NCBI GenBank assembly: GCA_046297495.1
Contig: JBKBIP010000018.1
Location: forward strand, 48,887-112,886
Source: JBKBIP01 sp046297495
GTDB taxonomy: Bacteria > Planctomycetota > Planctomycetia > Gemmatales > Gemmataceae
DNA length: 64,000 nt
Direction: 5' to 3'
Shown: piece by piece, positions 58,763-64,000 of the stretch
How positions within the stretch are numbered: position 1 is the first letter of the stretch
How the letters are laid out: each line of letters starts with the position of its first letter
Notes under the pieces: model-generated
Told to the model about the DNA's origin: nothing
Databases searched by the model: none
What the model saw: only the letters and a program-made list of their open reading frames with translations
Made by a program: the position numbers and the translations under genes

Positions 58763-59893
58763 ATGACCAGTGACAAAAGAACACAAGACGGATTATTCCG
58801 ACAAGGTGTCAGCGCTCCGCGTCTATCGTTCCGCGTTGATCGTTCCGTGTTCCTCGCTGTTATTCTCCTCATCCTTGATCCTTCATCTTTCATCCTTGCC
58901 CAAGAGCCGCCGATTTTAGGACAGCCGCGCGACTATAGCGGGGCCGTCGGCTCGTTTCACGTCACCATGCGGGCCACGCCAACCGAGGTGGCAGTGGAGC
59001 AGCCGTTGCGGCTGACGGTGCGCGTGCAGGCGACGCGCGTGCCGCCGTCGCCGTGGACGCTTCGCCCACCCCGTCGGCCGCGCTTGCAAGAGCAACCCTG
59101 GTTCAACGAACGCTTCCACATCGAGGAAAGCCGGACCGATCAACCCGATCGTGAATTTCCCAGTGAATTAGCTTGGGAATTCGATTATTGGCTGCGCCCT
59201 CGTGACACCGAAGTAGCCCAGATACCGCCGCTGCGGTTCGTGTACTTCAACCCGGCTTTCGTGCCAGAGTGGAAGGGCTACATGACGACCGTGGCCAATG
59301 ACGGCGCCGAACGACATTCCATTCCGATTTATGTGCGTGCGAAACCGGCTTTTTCCGCCGCGCCGCTTGAGGCCGCGCCGGACTTGTTCGTTCTGCCCGC
59401 CGATACGCGTTTTCTCGACCGTCCCTATTCGGCGGAGTTTCCCTCGCTTGTCGTGCTGGGTTTGTTGGTGGTGGCGCCGCCGTTAGCCTGCGCGGCCTGG
59501 TATGTTTGGTGGCGGCGGCGTTATCCCGACGCGGCGCGTCTAGCCCGGTTACGGCGCGGACGAGCGGCGCGGACGGCCCTAAAGGGGCTACGCGGCCTCG
59601 CCCAGCTCGATGCTGTGGAGCGCGGCACCCGCAGTGCCAGCATTATGACCACTTATTTGCGGCATCGGCTCGATCTCCCCGCCGTCGAGCCAGCGCCGGC
59701 CGAAGTGGCGGCCCATTTGGAACACACGGGCGTCACTACCGAGCTGGCGGACAAGACTGCCGCGTTTTTCCGCAGGTGCGATGCCGTTCGTTTCGGCCCC
59801 CCTGACTTAGCGAACCGCGACGATTTGGCGGATGTCGCCACCCAATTGATTCATGCCTTGGAGATGGAGCTGTGGTCCCGGCAAGCTGCGTGA
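58763..59893 (+). CDS. batD: BatD-like membrane protein
   Basis: The 376-aa protein has a signal-like hydrophobic segment (VFLAVILLILDPSSFILAQ, about 29-47), a beta-rich Bat domain (RATPTEVAVEQPLRLTVRV), a membrane helix (LVVLGLLVVAPPLACAAWYVW) and a cytoplasmic helical tail. It matches BatD in order and architecture. The C-terminal Arg-rich tail (RRYPDAARLARLRRGRAAR) is on the inner side. ATG 58763 is used; the N-terminal 25 residues are polar, so a later start is possible. Its stop overlaps the next ATG (TGATG). Confidence 0.8.
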   Translation: MTSDKRTQDGLFRQGVSAPRLSFRVDRSVFLAVILLILDPSSFILAQEPPILGQPRDYSGAVGSFHVTMRATPTEVAVEQPLRLTVRVQATRVPPSPWTLRPPRRPRLQEQPWFNERFHIEESRTDQPDREFPSELAWEFDYWLRPRDTEVAQIPPLRFVYFNPAFVPEWKGYMTTVANDGAERHSIPIYVRAKPAFSAAPLEAAPDLFVLPADTRFLDRPYSAEFPSLVVLGLLVVAPPLACAAWYVWWRRRYPDAARLARLRRGRAARTALKGLRGLAQLDAVERGTRSASIMTTYLRHRLDLPAVEPAPAEVAAHLEHTGVTTELADKTAAFFRRCDAVRFGPPDLANRDDLADVATQLIHALEMELWSRQAA

Positions 59894-60711
59894 TGACCTT
59901 GATACTTGGCGCCGCGCTTCAGGAAGCGGACGCCTCCCCGCACGCGCCGCTATACGCGCAAGCGCGGGCAGAGTTCGAGCACGGCGCGCGGCTGCGCGAC
60001 ACGGACCCGGCCCTGGCACGACAGCATTTCCATAGGGCAGGTGAATACTTCGACCGACTGCGCCAGCAAGGCGTCCATCATCCGACCTTGGAGCTGCAAC
60101 GCGGCAATGCCTATTTCCTGGCGGGGGATGTGCCGCGTGCCATTCTGGCTTATCGTGCTGGCTTGTGGCTGGCCCCGCATGACGCCGCCTTACGGGCCCG
60201 CTTGGCGGACGCACGGGGGCAAGTAGCTTGGTCCACCACGGACAAGCTCGGACAACCGCCCGAGGATAATTGGCCGCCGTGGCTGCCGCGCGTGGCGCCG
60301 GAGGTATTGCTAGGACTGGCCGGCTTCTTTTATTCTCTATTTTGTGTCAGTATCACGCGTTGGGGGATGACGCGCTGGAGCGGCTGGCTGGAAAGCGGCG
60401 CCGTGACGTTGCTTCTGACTATCGCGGCAACCGGCGGCTGGCTGGCCCAGGAGTGGCAGCGTGGGCGGGAGAAGCAATATCCAGTCGTCGTCATCGCCGA
60501 AGACGGCATTCTTCTGCGCAAAGGCAACGGCATGGCCTATGCGCCACGCTATGACACACCCCTGGCGCGCGGCGTCGAGGGACACCTCTTGCGCCAACGC
60601 GGCGACTGGCTGCATATTGAATTAGCCAGCGGTCAAACCGGCTGGGTGCTTCGCCAATGGGTGGTGGACGATCCCCCATCAACCGCGCCAGGGGCCAACG
60701 CCTCTGGCTAG
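59893..60711 (+). CDS. batE: BatE-like TPR + SH3 protein
   Basis: The 272-aa protein starts at ATG 59893 overlapping the batD stop. It contains TPR-like helices (about 20-100, ELQRGNAYFLAGDVPRAILAYRAG), two membrane helices (about 136-156 and 167-185) and a C-terminal bacterial SH3-like domain (ILLRKGNGMAYAP to LASGQTGWVLRQWV). This is the BatE architecture. It ends the operon; the following 225 bp hold no gene. Confidence 0.8.
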   Translation: MTLILGAALQEADASPHAPLYAQARAEFEHGARLRDTDPALARQHFHRAGEYFDRLRQQGVHHPTLELQRGNAYFLAGDVPRAILAYRAGLWLAPHDAALRARLADARGQVAWSTTDKLGQPPEDNWPPWLPRVAPEVLLGLAGFFYSLFCVSITRWGMTRWSGWLESGAVTLLLTIAATGGWLAQEWQRGREKQYPVVVIAEDGILLRKGNGMAYAPRYDTPLARGVEGHLLRQRGDWLHIELASGQTGWVLRQWVVDDPPSTAPGANASG

Positions 60712-60936
60712 GAACTGGCGTCCCTCCGAGGCTTCGGGAACAGCCTTAATGACACACTAACGACACCATCGGAACCGGCGGAAGGGACAGGCCATTTTTT
60801 TCGTTCCCCATCGTGTCACCGCCAAGGTATGATGGCATGAACGGGATAAAGCATCCTCCATGCGCTTCGCAGTTATGTGGCAGACACCAACGAAAGGTGT
60901 TCGTCATCTTTTGCCCAGAAAGAGGTTGTCGCAACC

Positions 60937-62427
60937 ATGCGAAACGAGTGTTTGTTAGCGGGAATATTAGCATGTACCTTGACTGCCGCGCTCGAAGGGG
61001 CGGAGCTGGTCAGCGGGCCGATGGTGGGACATACGACGGATCGGAGCGTGCGCATCTGGGCGCGGGGGGATGCTGAGGCGGAAATGGTGGTGGCCGTCAG
61101 CGAGGCTGCCGACCTTGCCAACCCAATGAAGTCCGCTCCCGTGCGGATGCGAGCAGCGCGAGACTTCACCGGTGTCTGCGAGGTGGCCGGGCTTCAGAGC
61201 GCCACCCGCTACTACTATAACGTGTTCCTCGATGGCCAAGCGCGGCTCAGTGGAGAGCTACCTTCCTTCCGTACCTTCCCTTCCGAGGGGCGCCCCGCCC
61301 AATTCCGCGTCATGTTCGGTGGCGGCATCCGCTTCCAGGTCGATCCCGAACAAGTTATCTGGGACGACATGCTCAAACTGCGACCGTTGGCCATGATTCA
61401 AATGGGGGACAACGTCTATGCCGACAACTACATCGAAGATCGGCATCTCAAGATGGCGGTCGCCTTGGGGGATAACGTCAAATACCTGAAAAAGAATGAC
61501 CACGATGGGCAAGTCCGGTACGTGAAGGACTCAGCCGACCAGCGCTCGACGCGCGTGTACTATCGCATTCAGCAGAGCCTTCCCCCGTACCGGCGTTTCA
61601 TCGCCGCCACGCCGACCTACGCGGTCTGGGATGATCACGACAGCTTCGGCGAAGGAGGTGGGCGCGGCGTGCCGCCGATCAGCGACCGGCTCAAGCTCGG
61701 CATTCAGGTCTTTAGCGAGAATTTCGCTCATCCCTATTACGGCGGCGGCGACGCGGCGCCGGGAACCTGGTGTCATTTCTCGGTTGCCGACTGCGACTTC
61801 TTCTTGCTCGACGCGCGCACTTATCGGGGAGCGGGCTTTGACAACCGGGGGCGAAAACCTTTTCTGGGAGAAGCCGAGGAACAATGGCTCCGTGAGCGGC
61901 TGGCCACGTCCAAGGCCACCTTCAAATTCCTCGTCTGCGGCAGTCCGTGGAACAACCAATCGAAAAAAAGCGGCGTCCGCACCACCGAGGACAACTACTA
62001 CGACAATCACGGCGACACCCTGGCCAGCTTCAAGTGGGCGCGCGATGAGTTGTTCCGCTACATCATCGAGAAGAAGATCGCTGGGGTCATTCTGCTGTCT
62101 GGTGATCGGCATCGTGGCGACATCGCCCAAGTCTGGCCCAAGGGGATGCCGGAGCACGTCTTCCACGATCTCAATAACTGCAACATCGCCAGCCGGACCA
62201 CGACGCCGGCCTTCCAACCGGGGGAAGAAGGCTTGCTCCATTCTTATAGCGGCCGCTGCTTCGGCACCCTGGACATCGATACCACGGCCCGTCCCGCCAC
62301 CATCACTTATACCTTGTGGGGCTCGCGCCAGGGACGCCCGCCGTTCGCCCAGCAACAAGTCTTCGTCCTGCGCGCCACCGACTTTTTACCAGCGCCGGTC
62401 GGTCCCGTTCGGACCCCGGAGGAGTGA
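60937..62427 (+). CDS. phoD: PhoD-like alkaline phosphatase
   Basis: The 496-aa exported protein has an N-terminal signal (LLAGILACTLTAALEGA), a fibronectin-like domain (about 18-115) and a PhoD metallophosphatase core. Metal-site motifs are visible: QMGDNVYADNY, YAVWDDHDSFGEG and LLSGDRHRGDIAQV. PhoD enzymes release phosphate from diesters and monoesters outside the cell. No twin-arginine motif is present, unlike classical PhoD, so export may be by Sec. The start has AGAGGT 10 nt upstream. No Pho box was identified. Confidence 0.88.
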   Translation: MRNECLLAGILACTLTAALEGAELVSGPMVGHTTDRSVRIWARGDAEAEMVVAVSEAADLANPMKSAPVRMRAARDFTGVCEVAGLQSATRYYYNVFLDGQARLSGELPSFRTFPSEGRPAQFRVMFGGGIRFQVDPEQVIWDDMLKLRPLAMIQMGDNVYADNYIEDRHLKMAVALGDNVKYLKKNDHDGQVRYVKDSADQRSTRVYYRIQQSLPPYRRFIAATPTYAVWDDHDSFGEGGGRGVPPISDRLKLGIQVFSENFAHPYYGGGDAAPGTWCHFSVADCDFFLLDARTYRGAGFDNRGRKPFLGEAEEQWLRERLATSKATFKFLVCGSPWNNQSKKSGVRTTEDNYYDNHGDTLASFKWARDELFRYIIEKKIAGVILLSGDRHRGDIAQVWPKGMPEHVFHDLNNCNIASRTTTPAFQPGEEGLLHSYSGRCFGTLDIDTTARPATITYTLWGSRQGRPPFAQQQVFVLRATDFLPAPVGPVRTPEE

Positions 62428-62514
62428 AGGGGTGAAAAAGATGAAGAGGTGAGGGAGTGAAAGCAGGATCTCTCCTCACCCCCTCTCATCCCCTTGCCCC
62501 CTCATCCCATCACT

Positions 62515-62550
62515 GCTTCGCGCCAGTAGCTTCACGCGAACCGATGAATT
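62515..62550. repeat. Dispersed palindrome family A, copy 6 (degenerate left arm)
   Basis: A diverged left arm CTTCGCG with a good right arm CACGCGAACCGATGAAT, between the convergent phosphatase and pre-peptidase-like genes. A GA-rich/CT-rich imperfect palindrome (62430-62500) precedes it. Confidence 0.5.
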
Positions 62551-62590
62551 TCCCTGTTCAACGAGTATGGATAATCCATCAATCCCTGGT

Positions 62591-64000
62591 TCATTTCCGC
62601 ACACTCACCAAGATCGGCGCGCTGGCGTAGCTCACTTTGACCACGAAATTGATGGAGACATGACACATCACGCTGATGGGCACGTTCTCGATGGGGGCGG
62701 CGTTCGGGGCGGCCTTCAAGACGATGTGTCCCTGGCTCGCGGCGCCGAGCAGCGTCTTGCTCTTGCCGGGTACGATGGTAACGCCGGGCGGGAGCGGGTC
62801 GGCATAGACGCGGTTAAGGTGCTTGAGCGGAATGTCCAGGGAGATACTTTTGTCGTAATCGGGACGCCGCTGAACCGTCACATCGATCTTCACTTCCTCG
62901 CCGGGTTTCATGGAGATGATTTTCGGGCTGACTTCGACGTGGAGAATGTCGGATGGCTCGGTGACGGCCACGCTCTGCATGTTGACATCAAACTGCCCAC
63001 GCCCGCCGCCGGGGAAGTAAATTTCCTGCATCGACGTGACGGGCCGTTCGAGAACCTCCGCCCTGCCGTCGGCGTGTTGGACCGTGCCCCGCGCCACGAT
63101 GCGAACATTGGTCGCGTCAAGGGGAGCATCGGCGGCGGCTGTCACCACGATGACCCCCTGCGTCATGGTGGGGGAAATGGTCAACGGGCTGGCCGTCACC
63201 CCTTGGGGTAGTCCGTGGACCTCAATCGTCACCGGACCGGTGAAGCCGCCGACGCGGGTCACTTGCGCGAACCAAGCCATGCTGGAACCAGGGCCGATCA
63301 TGGCCTTGTCCGGGTCGCATTTCACCGCGAAATCCGGGCGCGTCGGCTCGGCCTCGATGTAGTAAACCGCCGTGTCTCCGCCCTTGCTGTTCAGATCGCG
63401 GATGCGCAGGATGTAGTCGCCATCCGCTGGCGGGGTGAACACCAAGCCGGCGTCCTTGCCCACCAAATCGTCGTTGGTGGCCACGACCGTCCCCTTGGCG
63501 TTCATCACGTCGAGCACCGAATCCAAGCTCGATTGCAGACTGGTACCGAAACGCCGGGCCTTGACCTCGAAACGAATGGCTGCCCCTTTTTTGGCGGCGA
63601 AGACGAAGTGGTCCAGATCGCGGTTGACACCAATTCGCCCATTGATGCCGCAGGGGATCGTGACACGCTGAGCCTGGGCCGGAGTGTCGTTCGGCTCTTG
63701 CTCCAGCACTTGCGGCAGCTCGCTGACAATAAAAGCGATGGGATAGGTTTGATCCTTGCCCACGGTGAGCGGCACTTGATGAATTCCTGGCGTGTCGGGC
63801 GCCGTGAGGGGCACCCGGTCCATCGCCGACTTGGCCGAGCCAACCGGCTCCACCTGCACCACCTGCCCCGGATTGCCAGCCATGGGATACACATGCGACA
63901 CATAGGGGCGCTGGGTCACGATCATGGCGTAGGTCCAGCGCGGGTCGCCGTCGTATTTGGAATCGCGGATTTGGATGACGTACTCCCCGGTTCGCGGAAT
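62591..64000 (-). CDS. Exported pre-peptidase (PPC)-like protein, partial
   Basis: The frame is open through the right edge (470 codons visible; start lies beyond the window), ending with a stop at 62591. It contains a pre-peptidase C-terminal-like region (QEPNDTPAQAQRVTIPCGIN, GRIGVNRDLDHFVFAAKKG, ADGDYILRIRDLNSKGGD). A preceding partial copy is at the window edge (TGEYVIQIRDSKYDGDPRW), so two such domains are probable. Several beta-sandwich domains follow. It is typical of large planctomycete surface proteins with adhesion or envelope roles. No catalytic motif is visible in this part. Confidence 0.82.
   Translation of the reverse strand: MPRTGEYVIQIRDSKYDGDPRWTYAMIVTQRPYVSHVYPMAGNPGQVVQVEPVGSAKSAMDRVPLTAPDTPGIHQVPLTVGKDQTYPIAFIVSELPQVLEQEPNDTPAQAQRVTIPCGINGRIGVNRDLDHFVFAAKKGAAIRFEVKARRFGTSLQSSLDSVLDVMNAKGTVVATNDDLVGKDAGLVFTPPADGDYILRIRDLNSKGGDTAVYYIEAEPTRPDFAVKCDPDKAMIGPGSSMAWFAQVTRVGGFTGPVTIEVHGLPQGVTASPLTISPTMTQGVIVVTAAADAPLDATNVRIVARGTVQHADGRAEVLERPVTSMQEIYFPGGGRGQFDVNMQSVAVTEPSDILHVEVSPKIISMKPGEEVKIDVTVQRRPDYDKSISLDIPLKHLNRVYADPLPPGVTIVPGKSKTLLGAASQGHIVLKAAPNAAPIENVPISVMCHVSINFVVKVSYASAPILVSVRK

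Noticed and set aside
1..64000. CRISPR array, tRNA or rRNA genes
   Set aside because: No regularly spaced direct repeats and no recognisable tRNA cloverleaf or rRNA signature found by eye; a tRNA scan would settle the latter.

Overview
The window looks like a chromosomal segment of a planctomycete, most likely of the Gemmataceae/Gemmatales type. This is inferred from gene content: a complete Bat (aerotolerance) operon, DUF1080, pre-peptidase-like and PQQ-propeller exported proteins, a SPINDLY/OGT-like TPR glycosyltransferase, and a remnant dcw locus holding only mraZ and rsmH with none of the usual division genes beside them. Base composition is high-GC. Intergenic regions carry several families of dispersed palindromes. 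No rRNA, tRNA or CRISPR array was recognised by eye.

Layout. 1-4.2 kb (minus): a pyruvate:ferredoxin oxidoreductase split into an alpha-gamma chain and a ferredoxin-beta chain, behind a textbook promoter and closed by a strong terminator. 5.1-11.4 kb (plus): an alpha-glucan/glycogen-type operon with three tandem GT4-like glycosyltransferases (only the first keeps the EX7E catalytic pair) and a GH57 branching enzyme. 11.5-14.3 kb: trpD with a nucleoside hydrolase-like gene (minus), and divergent lexA (plus). 14.4-19.2 kb (minus): the mra locus, with promoter, MraZ box, mraZ and rsmH, then a single-pass membrane protein whose C-terminus is a degenerate MraZ domain, then a LysM-like envelope protein. 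19.6-37.6 kb: housekeeping and envelope genes (Xer recombinase, thioredoxin-TPR, ABC permease, PQQ propeller, tadA, queE, OGT-like, Cu P-type ATPase, nrnA, a membrane di-heme cytochrome with duplicated modules, DUF1080, a HEAT/STN-like protein).

37.9-49.5 kb is the most striking block. A minus-strand operon runs sigma factor, acyl desaturase, FAD oxidoreductase, DUF1365, cyclopropane-fatty-acid synthase, DUF1475, second CFA-like methyltransferase, DUF1295. It is followed by two tail-to-tail CarH/LitR-like regulators and a divergent SDR-DUF2867-TspO fusion. I read this as a light- or singlet-oxygen-responsive membrane-lipid remodelling island, by analogy with LitR/CarH and RpoE-ChrR regulons. 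The operon's near-consensus promoter has its -10 inside a palindrome.

49.5-64 kb: a decayed IS5-like element, a transglutaminase-like and a propeller-type exported protein (minus), an aspartyl/asparaginyl beta-hydroxylase (minus), the batABCDE operon (plus, start/stop overlaps at most junctions), a PhoD-like phosphatase (plus), and a partial pre-peptidase-like exported protein running off the right edge (minus).
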